Below are positions 1 through 5,599 of a stretch of DNA of 5,599 nucleotides, piece after piece. The notes below the pieces were generated by a model that saw only the letters and a list, made by a program, of their open reading frames with translations, was not told where the DNA came from and ran no database searches. How positions within the stretch are numbered: position 1 is the first letter of the stretch; each line of letters opens with the position of its first letter. The translations under genes and the position numbers were made by a program. The DNA is taken from the NCBI GenBank assembly GCA_017398165.1, contig JAFQHB010000210.1:1-5599 (forward strand). Direction: 5' to 3'. Source of the stretch: Bacillota bacterium (GTDB lineage: Bacteria > Bacillota > Dehalobacteriia > UBA4068 > UBA4997).

Positions 1-38
<38 letters not shown>

Positions 39-43
39 GTAGC

Positions 44-74
44 AAAAGCACTTGCATAATGCAGGTGCTTTTTT
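44..74 (+). terminator. Rho-independent terminator of the tRNA gene
   Basis: The left arm AAAAGCACTTGCA (44-56) pairs with TGCAGGTGCTTTT (60-72) across a TAA loop, with one T-G wobble. The right arm runs into a stretch of six T (69-74). It begins six bases after the CCA end of the tRNA, so it most likely ends the tRNA transcript. The A-tract on the left arm could let it act on the opposite strand too, but no minus-strand gene is seen here. Confidence 0.88.
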
Positions 75-160
75 ATGATATCCGTTCCTGACGGGATGGG
101 TGATATATCTGCTATATGATATCCACCTGCGGTGGATGATATATGCTCGGCGGCATATTT
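74..160. repeat. Array of short hairpins separated by TGATAT boxes
   Basis: Four copies of TGATAT (starting at 76, 101, 117 and 137) frame a set of palindromes. Their following dinucleotides alternate CC, AT, CC, AT, which gives two tandem units of the form ATGATATCC - hairpin - GrTGATATAT (75-108 and 116-144). The first hairpin (80-97) has six pairs and one bulged G. The second (121-137) is a perfect ATCCACC / GGTGGAT stem with a TGC loop. A third, ATATGC / GCATAT plus a T-G pair around CGGC (141-158), directly follows. The arms differ in sequence while the boxes are conserved, so the structure seems to be the conserved part. From memory, similar GATAT-joined hairpins occur between genes in other Clostridia-like genomes; I could not check this. 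No coding potential is visible. Confidence 0.7.
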
Positions 161-185
161 TATTGTCGGGGTTAGGCAGAAAGGT

Positions 186-219
186 AAGCTGCGCGGCGTG
201 ATAGCTGCGGGGCTTTTTT
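186..219 (+). terminator. Second rho-independent terminator, no assigned gene
   Basis: The left arm AAGCTGCGCGGC (186-197) pairs with GCTGCGGGGCTT (204-215) around a GTGATA loop, with one G-G mismatch and two wobble pairs. Six T follow (214-219). It points along the + strand between the tRNA terminator and comM. It may back up the tRNA terminator, end a small untranslated RNA covering the hairpin array, or act as an attenuator in a long comM leader. No promoter clearly favours one of these. Confidence 0.7.
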
Positions 220-312
220 GTTGAGCGTTTATGTGCCGGCAGGAATTACCGGTAAAATTTTTGACAAAATCTGCGCTGCGGCGGCAGGTGCATCGGCTTT
301 GGCAACGAAAGA

Positions 313-318
313 TATAAT
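313..318 (+). promoter_or_regulatory. Candidate -10 box for comM
   Basis: A perfect TATAAT lies 71 bases upstream of the comM start codon, within GATATAATG. The -35 position at 17-base spacing (GCATCG, 290-295) is poor, and no TG extension precedes the box. A perfect TTGACA at 261-266 is 46 bases away, too far to pair with it, and has no -10 at its own correct distance. This remains a weak call for the comM promoter. The rest of 220-389 shows no gene. Confidence 0.3.
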
Positions 319-389
319 GCTGTGGTTTGCGGGAGCCTGCTTCCGAAGCTGCGGCGTATAAACTATGAGAAGCAGGACGGGAGAAAGGT

Positions 390-1934
390 ATGCTTGCAAT
401 AGTGAATAGCTGTGCCCTGATGGGCGCTAATGCATATATGGTCAGTGTTGAGGTGGACGTGTCCGGCGGGATGCCGGCCTTTGATATCGTGGGTCTGCCG
501 GATGCCGCCGTGCGCGAAAGCCGCGAGCGGGTACGGACTGCCATCCGCAACAGTGGACTGGAATTTCCTTTCCAGCGGATCACCGTGAATCTGGCACCGG
601 CGGATATCAAAAAAGAGGGCGCCAACTTTGATTTTGCTATTGCGACGGGGATATTGCTGGCCACCGGGCAGATCGCCAACGATGACCGGGTGGCACGCAC
701 CGTCTGGCTGGGCGAGCTATCGCTGGATGGTGGGCTGCGTAAAATCAACGGTGTGCTGCCGATGTCGGTGATATTGCCGTCAAACGGTATCGGCCAGATG
801 CTGCTGCCCGAGGTAAATGCCAAGGAGGGTGCGCTGCTGGGTGGTACTGCGGTGTACGGGCTGCGTGATCTGCGGCAGTTTGTCGAGTTTTGGCAGGGGC
901 GGCAGCAGGTGGAGCCTTGTGCTGTGGATGTGGCGGAGATATTCAGCCGGGCACAGCATTGGCACAGCGGTGTGGATATGGCCGATGTCAAAGGCCAGCA
1001 GGCGGTGAAGCGGGCGATGGAGATCGCGGCGGCGGGGCGTCATAATCTGCTGATGGTGGGGTCCCCCGGCAGCGGCAAGACAATGCTGGCACGGCGGATG
1101 CCGACTATTCTGCCGGATCTGACGCTGGAGGAAAGTCTGGCGATAACCCGTATGTACAGTATCTGCGGTCTGCTGCCGGAGGGGCAGCCGCTGATGACCG
1201 AGCGGCCTTTCCGTGCGCCGCACCATACGGCATCACCGCAGAGTATCATCGGCGGCGGGCGTGTACCGCGTCCGGGCGAGGTGAGTCTGGCACATAACGG
1301 TGTGCTGTTTCTGGATGAGCTGCCGGAATTCAGCCGTGATGTGCGGGAGGCTCTGCGTCAGCCGCTGGAGGATAAGGTAGTGACGGTATCGCGGGTACAG
1401 GGGCGGATGGATTTTGATGCTTCCTTTCAGCTGGTGGCGGCGATGAATCCCTGCCCGTGCGGATATCTGGGTGATCCGCTGAAGCGCTGCTCCTGTACGC
1501 CGTATCAGGTATCGCGCTATATGGGGCGGGTATCCGGGCCGCTGCTGGATCGTATAGATATGCAGGTGAACGTGCAGCGGGTGGAGTTTGCCGACCTGAA
1601 CGGTGCCGAACGGCCGGAAAGCTCGGCAGTCATCAAGGAACGGGTAATGGCGGCCAGAGAACGCCAGCTCAGGCGTTTTGCCGGGGCGGGGGTGTTCGCC
1701 AATGCGGATATGAGCCGTGCCCAGCTGGAGACCTTTTGCAGGCTGACGCCGGATGCGGCCGGGCTGATGGAGCAGGCTTTCCGCCAGTTGAATCTGAGCG
1801 CCCGCGCGCATGACAGGCTGCTGAAGGTAGCACGGACTATCGCCGATCTGGCGGGTGAGGATATGATCGGTCTGGCCCACGTGGCCGAGGCGGTGCAGTA
1901 CCGCGGGCTGGAGCAATTTGCCGAGCATAGATAG
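390..1934 (+). CDS. comM: ComM/YifB-family Mg-chelatase-like AAA+ ATPase
   Basis: This is a complete 514-residue cytoplasmic protein, the usual family length. Characterised ComM is a hexameric helicase that promotes branch migration when incoming single-stranded DNA is integrated during natural transformation; the general family role is recombination. Domains in order are an N-terminal ChlI/Lon-C-like domain (about 20-141, with the family signature FDIVGLPDAAVRESRERV at 31-48), the AAA+ core (about 190-397) and a C-terminal helical domain (about 405-500). Walker A is GSPGSGKT (224-231) and Walker B is VLFLDE (305-310). The family's cysteine cluster CPCGY...CSC lies at 355-369. DRID (387-390) and LSARAHDR (469-476) fit the arginine-finger/sensor regions. 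All ATPase residues look intact. The start is supported by the typical MLAIVNSCALMG opening and by GGGAG at 379-383, six bases upstream. dprA, a frequent neighbour, is not seen here. Confidence 0.96.
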   Translation: MLAIVNSCALMGANAYMVSVEVDVSGGMPAFDIVGLPDAAVRESRERVRTAIRNSGLEFPFQRITVNLAPADIKKEGANFDFAIATGILLATGQIANDDRVARTVWLGELSLDGGLRKINGVLPMSVILPSNGIGQMLLPEVNAKEGALLGGTAVYGLRDLRQFVEFWQGRQQVEPCAVDVAEIFSRAQHWHSGVDMADVKGQQAVKRAMEIAAAGRHNLLMVGSPGSGKTMLARRMPTILPDLTLEESLAITRMYSICGLLPEGQPLMTERPFRAPHHTASPQSIIGGGRVPRPGEVSLAHNGVLFLDELPEFSRDVREALRQPLEDKVVTVSRVQGRMDFDASFQLVAAMNPCPCGYLGDPLKRCSCTPYQVSRYMGRVSGPLLDRIDMQVNVQRVEFADLNGAERPESSAVIKERVMAARERQLRRFAGAGVFANADMSRAQLETFCRLTPDAAGLMEQAFRQLNLSARAHDRLLKVARTIADLAGEDMIGLAHVAEAVQYRGLEQFAEHR

Positions 1935-1978
1935 CTCCGGTGACAGCAGCGGGAAACATAACGGAAGAAAAATCAGAC

Positions 1979-2022
1979 GCTGGGGTAATATTGTCGGGCA
2001 AGCAGGAGTAATATTAGCCAGC
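1979..2022. repeat. Imperfect inverted repeat upstream of the deacetylase gene
   Basis: GCTGG-GG-TAATATT (1979-1992) is mirrored by AATATTA-G-CCAGC (2010-2022), giving 5 + 7 base pairs interrupted by a small internal loop. The 17-base loop contains AGGAG (2004-2008). No T-tract follows, so it is not a terminator. It lies in the 119-base spacer after comM, ending 31 bases before the next start codon. It could be an operator or a structure in the mRNA leader. It also holds two direct copies of GGnGTAATATT 23 bases apart (1982-1992 and 2005-2015). I saw no good promoter in the spacer, so the deacetylase may be read through from comM. Confidence 0.55.
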
Positions 2023-2053
2023 CGAAAACATCAAGATGTGATGAGGTATAGGA

Positions 2054-3007
2054 ATGTTTGGGAAAAAAATGGGATGGATACTGATATTGCTTGCCGTATT
2101 GCTGGTGCTGCCGGGTGGCGGTCAGGTATGGGCAAGCGATGATGAAATGAAGGTCTTTGTGCCGGATAAGCGCTGGCGGCCGGATGACCTGCGCGAGATG
2201 GCACTGGCCAAATATGCCGAGACTTACATGGTGCGCCCGCACGTGGATGAGGATTATAACGTGCAGGAGGGACGCTATGACCTGCTGCTGCGCGAGGACA
2301 TAGCCGCCAACGCCGATGCCGCGCGCTCTTACGTGCATGGTGCGGCACTGCAGGAGTACGCTCTGGCCTGCGTATCGCGCGGGTCGGTATTCTCCAACCG
2401 GCAGGCTGGCAAGATGGTGGCGCTGACCTTTGACGATGGGCCTTTCGTCAGCAAGACGCCGCAGATACTGGCGACGCTGGAGGAAGATGACGCACGGGCG
2501 ACTTTCTTCGTATTGGGTCGCTACGTGCAGAAGCACCCGGAGCTGGTGCAGCAGATACTGGATGCCGATTGCGAGCTGGGCAGCCATTCGTGGTTTCACG
2601 ATAAACAGACGGTGCTGCAGCCGGAGCAGCGGGCGGAGGATTTCGCTATGGTATCGCAGGCTTTTACCGATGCGATCGGCGTAGCGCCCTATCTCTTCCG
2701 CGCGCCCTACGGTGCGGTGAATGAGGAGGTCAAGACCGATATCGTCGGGCAGAAAATGCTCTCGGTGTTGTGGTCTCTGGATACCGAGGACTGGCGGGCG
2801 GAATCGGCCGATCAGGTATATAACGCGGTGATGGATAACGTGCGTAACGGTGATATCATCCTGATGCACGAAAACGCGGCCTATACCGTGGAGGTGCTGC
2901 CCCGTATACTGGCGGAGCTGCGGGATCAGGGCTATGCCGTGGTAACGGTGAGCGAGCTGATCTATGCCGGCAGTGATATCCAGACGGCGGCGCAGGGTGC
3001 GGAATAA
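2054..3007 (+). CDS. Secreted polysaccharide deacetylase, CE4/NodB family
   Basis: This 317-residue exported enzyme should remove acetyl groups from N-acetylated sugars, using a divalent metal. In Bacillota the substrates are usually peptidoglycan amino sugars or surface polysaccharide; which applies here is not shown. A signal peptide is clear: MFGKK, a hydrophobic core (about 7-19) and a probable cleavage after VWA (25-27). Residues 28-118 match no domain I recognise. The NodB domain covers about 119-305 with all catalytic motifs: TFDDGP (125-130, base D127 and metal ligand D128), HSWFH (178-182, metal ligands H178 and H182), RAPYG (216-220), DTEDW (243-247) and LMHE (270-273, catalytic H272). 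There is no lipobox or retained anchor, so it is probably released or held non-covalently. The start is set by GAGG (2043-2046), seven bases upstream, and by the signal peptide. The gene is probably active. A strong terminator follows. Confidence 0.93.
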   Translation: MFGKKMGWILILLAVLLVLPGGGQVWASDDEMKVFVPDKRWRPDDLREMALAKYAETYMVRPHVDEDYNVQEGRYDLLLREDIAANADAARSYVHGAALQEYALACVSRGSVFSNRQAGKMVALTFDDGPFVSKTPQILATLEEDDARATFFVLGRYVQKHPELVQQILDADCELGSHSWFHDKQTVLQPEQRAEDFAMVSQAFTDAIGVAPYLFRAPYGAVNEEVKTDIVGQKMLSVLWSLDTEDWRAESADQVYNAVMDNVRNGDIILMHENAAYTVEVLPRILAELRDQGYAVVTVSELIYAGSDIQTAAQGAE

Positions 3008-3034
3008 AATATTGCATCAAATATAAAACCGAAG

Positions 3035-3072
3035 CAGCAGTCGCAGGGCTATATCCCCGGCTGCTGTTTTTT
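3035..3072 (+). terminator. Rho-independent terminator after the deacetylase gene
   Basis: CAGCAGTC (3035-3042) pairs with GGCTGCTG (3059-3066) with one T-G wobble. The stem continues after a GCA bulge as GGG/CCC, around a short CTATAT-containing loop. Six T follow (3067-3072). It starts 28 bases after the deacetylase stop codon and separates that gene from the next transcription unit. Confidence 0.85.
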
Positions 3073-3103
3073 GATGCCGGAGGAAATTCCTGCTTATTTG
3101 CTG

Positions 3104-3132
3104 TTGCAATAAGGGGTAACATTGTATATAAT
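3104..3132 (+). promoter_or_regulatory. Sigma-70-type promoter of the hydrolase/Mur ligase unit
   Basis: TTGCAA (3104-3109, four of six consensus bases) stands exactly 17 bases from a perfect TATAAT (3127-3132). Transcription would start near 3139, leaving a leader of about 54 bases. The placement just after a terminator and before the hydrolase gene supports it. The spacer carries GGGGTAACATTGT (3113-3125), which matches GGGGTAATATTGT at 1982-1994 in 12 of 13 positions. A small palindrome, AGGAA-A-TTCCT (3081-3091), lies just upstream and could be a regulator site. Confidence 0.75.
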
Positions 3133-3192
3133 AGAATAGGTTAATTGCATATAAGTAGAAACTGGTCATAAAAGATAGGAGTATGGAGATAA

Positions 3193-3984
3193 ATGGCACA
3201 GCTTGGCGAGTTTGTCTATCAGGAGAACGGTGTGGAGCGTAAGCTCTGTTATCTGGAGGAGGGTACGGGTTACCCGGTGCTGCTGCTGCACGGCTGGGGC
3301 TGCAGCAGTGAAACTATGTTGCCGGTGTTTAATCATCTGGTGCCGGATTTCCACGTTTATAATTTCGATCTGCCGGGTTTTGGCATCAGCCCCGAGCCGC
3401 CATCGGCCTGGGATACCACGCAATATGCGGCGCTGCTGGCGGATTTTATCGCCGCACACTGTGATAAGCCGCCGGTGCTGATCGGCCATTCCTTTGGCGG
3501 CCGGCTCAGCCTGCGTCTGGCGGCGCAGGGCATCCCGCACAAGATGATATTGACCGGCTGTGCAGGGCTGAAGCCGCACCGCGGTATGGATTATTATGCC
3601 AAGGTATACAGCTACAAGGCTGCCAAGAAACTGCTTTCGCTGCCGGGGCTGGGGGCCAGGAAGCAGGAGCTTATCGAGAAAGCACGCTCTAAGAGCGGCT
3701 CGGCCGATTATCGGCAGGCATCGGAGAATATGCGTGCGGTCTTTGTCAAGGCGGTCAACGAGGATCAAACCGCTGCGCTCACCAGTATAACAGCACCCAC
3801 CATCCTTTTCTGGGGGGAGAACGATACCGCGGTACCGGTATCCGATGGGCAGCTGATGGCAGACAGGATGCGTGATGCCGCGCTGATCGTCAAAAAAGGC
3901 GGCAGTCATTTTGCCTTTCTGGAGTTTTTGCCGGAATTTCTGGCGATTGCCGATAGCTTTTTGCAGCCGGAAAAGCAGGGCTGA
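3193..3984 (+). CDS. Alpha/beta-fold hydrolase
   Basis: This 263-residue protein has no signal peptide or membrane helix and is probably a cytoplasmic serine hydrolase. The fold markers are in order: HGWG (33-36) for the oxyanion hole, the nucleophile elbow GHSFGG (98-103, S100), the acid loop GENDTAVP (208-215, D211) and the terminal GGSHFAFLE (236-244, H239). The S-D-H triad is therefore complete. The segment at about 125-185, rich in lysine and arginine, is the expected variable lid that sets the substrate. Length is normal for single-domain enzymes of this type. Esterase, thioesterase, lipase or peptidase activity are all possible, and the sequence does not choose. GGAG (3185-3188) lies four bases before the ATG; an earlier AGGAG (3177-3181) may help. 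The gene follows a good promoter and is 68 bases from the Mur ligase gene with no terminator between, so co-transcription is likely and a role near cell-wall precursor metabolism is a guess from context. Confidence 0.9.
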   Translation: MAQLGEFVYQENGVERKLCYLEEGTGYPVLLLHGWGCSSETMLPVFNHLVPDFHVYNFDLPGFGISPEPPSAWDTTQYAALLADFIAAHCDKPPVLIGHSFGGRLSLRLAAQGIPHKMILTGCAGLKPHRGMDYYAKVYSYKAAKKLLSLPGLGARKQELIEKARSKSGSADYRQASENMRAVFVKAVNEDQTAALTSITAPTILFWGENDTAVPVSDGQLMADRMRDAALIVKKGGSHFAFLEFLPEFLAIADSFLQPEKQG

Positions 3985-4037
3985 GGCTTTATGAACATAT
4001 TGTGTGATGAGTGAGTTTGAGCTGTTCAGTAGAGTAT

Positions 4038-4044
4038 GGGGAGG
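4038..4044 (+). promoter_or_regulatory. Strong ribosome binding site that decides the Mur ligase start
   Basis: GGGGAGG is the only strong Shine-Dalgarno sequence in the spacer. It stands 3 bases from ATG 4048 (which reads ATG-CAG-TGA and stops at once), 8 bases from GTG 4053 and 11 bases from ATG 4056. The spacing favours GTG 4053. ATG 4056 is one codon later in the same frame and cannot be excluded; the protein differs by only one residue. Confidence 0.7.
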
Positions 4045-4052
4045 TAAATGCA

Positions 4053-5599
4053 GTGATGGAATACTTTTGGCTTATAGCAGGTGCGGCTTGTCTGACACTT
4101 GTTTTATGGCTGGTATATTTTGCCCGCAGGCTGGTGTATCTGGTGCATATGGCACAGCAGACCAGTTACCGGCCGGAGCGTTATTGGCGCTGGCTGAAAG
4201 GTCGCCTGCGGCAGGAATTCGGCGGTGGGGGGCTGGTGATTGTGCTATTGATCGCTGCGTTTCTGCTGTGCCCGAGGGTGCCCTTCGTTTGGGTACATCT
4301 GCCGCTGGCTTTGGTAGTCAATATTTTGTGGCATCGCCCTCCGGTGAAAAAGGCTCTGGTATGGACTGACCGTACCAAACGGCTTTATGCAGCGGCGCTG
4401 CTGCCGTGGGGCATTTTGGAATTGGCGGCAGGGGTAATGGGTGTGTTGCCGCTTTATCTGTCCTGGTCTGTATGGCGGGAGTGTATATCGGCTGCTTATA
4501 TGGTAATGGCGCTGTTGGCCTGGCTGCTGCCTTTGGCTATGCTGCTGGCCACCGCTTATCGTCAGCCTTTTGAGAATGCACGCAATCAGCGTTTTGTCAA
4601 TGATGCGGCACGGATGCTGCGCGAAATGCCGAGCCTGACACGGGTGGGCATCACCGGCAGCTACGGCAAGACCAGCAGCAAAATGCTGTTGGGGCGCGTG
4701 CTCTCCGAGGCCAGATATACGCTGGTAACGCCGGACAGCTACAATACGCCGATGGGCATTACGCTGACGGTGCGTAATCACCTGAAGCCGATCCATCAGG
4801 TTTTCGTGGCGGAGATGGGTGCCAGACAGCGTGGTGATATCAAGGAACTGTGTGATATCGTCCATCCCGAGATCGGTATTGTTACCGCCATCGGCCCGCA
4901 GCATCTGGAGACATTCAAGACGGTGGAAACGGTGGCCGATACCAAATTTGAGCTGATCGACAGCCTGCCGCAGGATGGTCTGGCTGTGTTGAATATTGAC
5001 GATCCGATAATCGCCGCCCGCGCCCAAAAGGTGCAGGCTAATGTGGCAACGTACGGTATTGACAGCGCCAATGCCGATTATATTGCCGAGGATATAGCTT
5101 TCTCGCCGCAGGGTATGGATTTCGTGGTGCGGACGGCGGATGGACGCACCCAGCCGATGCATACACAGCTTTTGGGGCGGCATAATGTTTATAACATACT
5201 GGCGGCCTGTGCGGTGGCTGATCATCTGGGGCTGACTCTGGCCGAGATCGCCCGGGCGGTGGCGCAGGCCCCGCCGGTGGAGCATCGTCTGGTGCTGAAG
5301 CGGGCAGGCGGCTTTACCATCATTGATGACGCCTTTAACTCCAACCCTGCCGGTGCACGGGCGGCGGTGGATGTGCTGGCGGCTATGCCGGGCGGGCGCA
5401 AAATGATAATCACCCCCGGTATGGTGGAGCTGGGCAGCAAACAGCACGAGCTGAATCGTGATTTTGCGGCCTACTGCGCGGCAAAGCTGGATTTCATCGT
5501 GATAGTGGGCGAGCGCCAGAGCGCGCCGCTGCTGGAGGGTCTGCAAATGGCTGATTTCCCGGCAGAGAGGACGCTGGCGGCGGCGAATTTGAACGAGGC
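4053..5599 (+). CDS. Membrane-anchored MurF-like Mur ligase (3' end outside window)
   Basis: The frame is open for 515 codons to the right edge. MurF joins D-Ala-D-Ala to UDP-MurNAc-tripeptide with ATP in the cytoplasm. About five N-terminal membrane helices are predicted (near 4-24, 60-74, 77-93, 111-136 and 144-168). Basic stretches at 25-54 and 94-110 suggest an outside N-terminus and a cytoplasmic catalytic part. The ligase core follows: P-loop GITGSYGKTSSK (199-210), the Mg-binding region AEMGARQRGDI (253-263), GPQHLETF (281-288), the likely carbamylated lysine K298, LNIDDP (313-318), LLGRHNVYNILAA (373-385), then HRL (411-413) and IDDAFNSNP (424-432) opening the C-terminal domain, and ITPGMVELG (453-461). 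Soluble MurF is about 450 residues, so the extra 180 or so are the membrane part; perhaps 60-80 C-terminal residues are missing. MurF is the best family match. Another Mur ligase-type substrate remains possible. It probably shares a transcript with the hydrolase. Confidence 0.88.
   Translation, partial: MMEYFWLIAGAACLTLVLWLVYFARRLVYLVHMAQQTSYRPERYWRWLKGRLRQEFGGGGLVIVLLIAAFLLCPRVPFVWVHLPLALVVNILWHRPPVKKALVWTDRTKRLYAAALLPWGILELAAGVMGVLPLYLSWSVWRECISAAYMVMALLAWLLPLAMLLATAYRQPFENARNQRFVNDAARMLREMPSLTRVGITGSYGKTSSKMLLGRVLSEARYTLVTPDSYNTPMGITLTVRNHLKPIHQVFVAEMGARQRGDIKELCDIVHPEIGIVTAIGPQHLETFKTVETVADTKFELIDSLPQDGLAVLNIDDPIIAARAQKVQANVATYGIDSANADYIAEDIAFSPQGMDFVVRTADGRTQPMHTQLLGRHNVYNILAACAVADHLGLTLAEIARAVAQAPPVEHRLVLKRAGGFTIIDDAFNSNPAGARAAVDVLAAMPGGRKMIITPGMVELGSKQHELNRDFAAYCAAKLDFIVIVGERQSAPLLEGLQMADFPAERTLAAANLNE

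Noticed and set aside
234..262. TGCCGG / CCGGTA stem followed by AAATTTTT as a further terminator
   Set aside because: It has six weakly supported pairs with a nine-base loop, and the T-run is separated from the stem by A residues; too weak beside the terminator at 186-219.
261..318. TTGACA (261-266) and TATAAT (313-318) as one comM promoter
   Set aside because: They are 46 bases apart, far from the required 16-18, and TTGACA has no -10 at its own correct distance.
1921..1941. Hairpin GAGC-ATAGATA-GCTC over the comM stop codon as a terminator
   Set aside because: The core stem is only four pairs, extended by two more past a bulged C, and no T-tract follows, so it should not terminate.
1918..2142. 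Possible 74-residue + strand protein bridging comM and the deacetylase
   Set aside because: It needs a TTG start inside comM, overlaps both real genes out of frame and shows no coherent protein character.
1973..2869. 298-codon minus-strand frame opposite the deacetylase, and similar ones opposite comM and the hydrolase
   Set aside because: They have no domain signature or signal peptide and complement well-supported genes.
3991..4014. Seven-codon frame MNILCDE between hydrolase and Mur ligase
   Set aside because: It is very short with only a weak GAGG upstream; chance occurrence is expected.
4004..4369. 121-codon + strand frame after the hydrolase
   Set aside because: It is out of frame with the Mur ligase, whose start has a strong ribosome site and whose frame continues to the window edge with all motifs.
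4245..5546. 433-codon open frame on the minus strand opposite the Mur ligase gene
   Set aside because: It is rich in His, Gln and Arg with no recognisable motif, and it lies wholly opposite a gene with intact family motifs. It is a by-product of codon bias.

Overview
The window reads as chromosomal housekeeping DNA from a bacterium of the Bacillota. GC content looks moderately high, in the mid-50s by eye, with strong G/C at third codon positions. Support for this placement comes from the clostridial-type membrane-anchored Mur ligase, the secreted NodB-family deacetylase, the AGGAGG-type ribosome binding sites and the tRNA with encoded CCA. Clostridia or Negativicutes both fit, and I cannot resolve the genus. 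Every gene I can support lies on the + strand.

Layout. Positions 1-38 are the 3' end of a tRNA, most likely tRNA-Arg, closed by a rho-independent terminator. The 351-base gene-free gap that follows (39-389) holds an array of short hairpins joined by TGATAT boxes (74-160), a second well-formed terminator (186-219) with no obvious gene in front of it, and the leader of the next gene. A complete comM/yifB gene follows (390-1934), encoding a Mg-chelatase-like AAA+ ATPase. A 119-base spacer with a 12-bp imperfect inverted repeat leads to a secreted polysaccharide deacetylase of carbohydrate esterase family 4 (2054-3007), which ends in its own terminator.

A new transcription unit then begins at a near-consensus promoter (3104-3132). 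It encodes an alpha/beta hydrolase (3193-3984) and, 68 bases later, a Mur ligase of the MurF type with about five predicted N-terminal membrane helices. That gene is open at the right edge (4053 to beyond 5599).

How the genes may work together. Two products probably act on the cell envelope: the exported deacetylase on surface polysaccharide or peptidoglycan, and the membrane-tethered Mur ligase on peptidoglycan precursors. The hydrolase is probably co-transcribed with the ligase, but its substrate is unknown. ComM belongs to DNA uptake and recombination and has no evident functional link to the others. I found no CRISPR array, insertion sequence, phage gene, toxin-antitoxin pair or defence system. 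The less ordinary items are the hairpin array, the orphan terminator, the inverted repeat with a shared GGnGTAAyATT motif, and the membrane-fused Mur ligase with its hydrolase partner.
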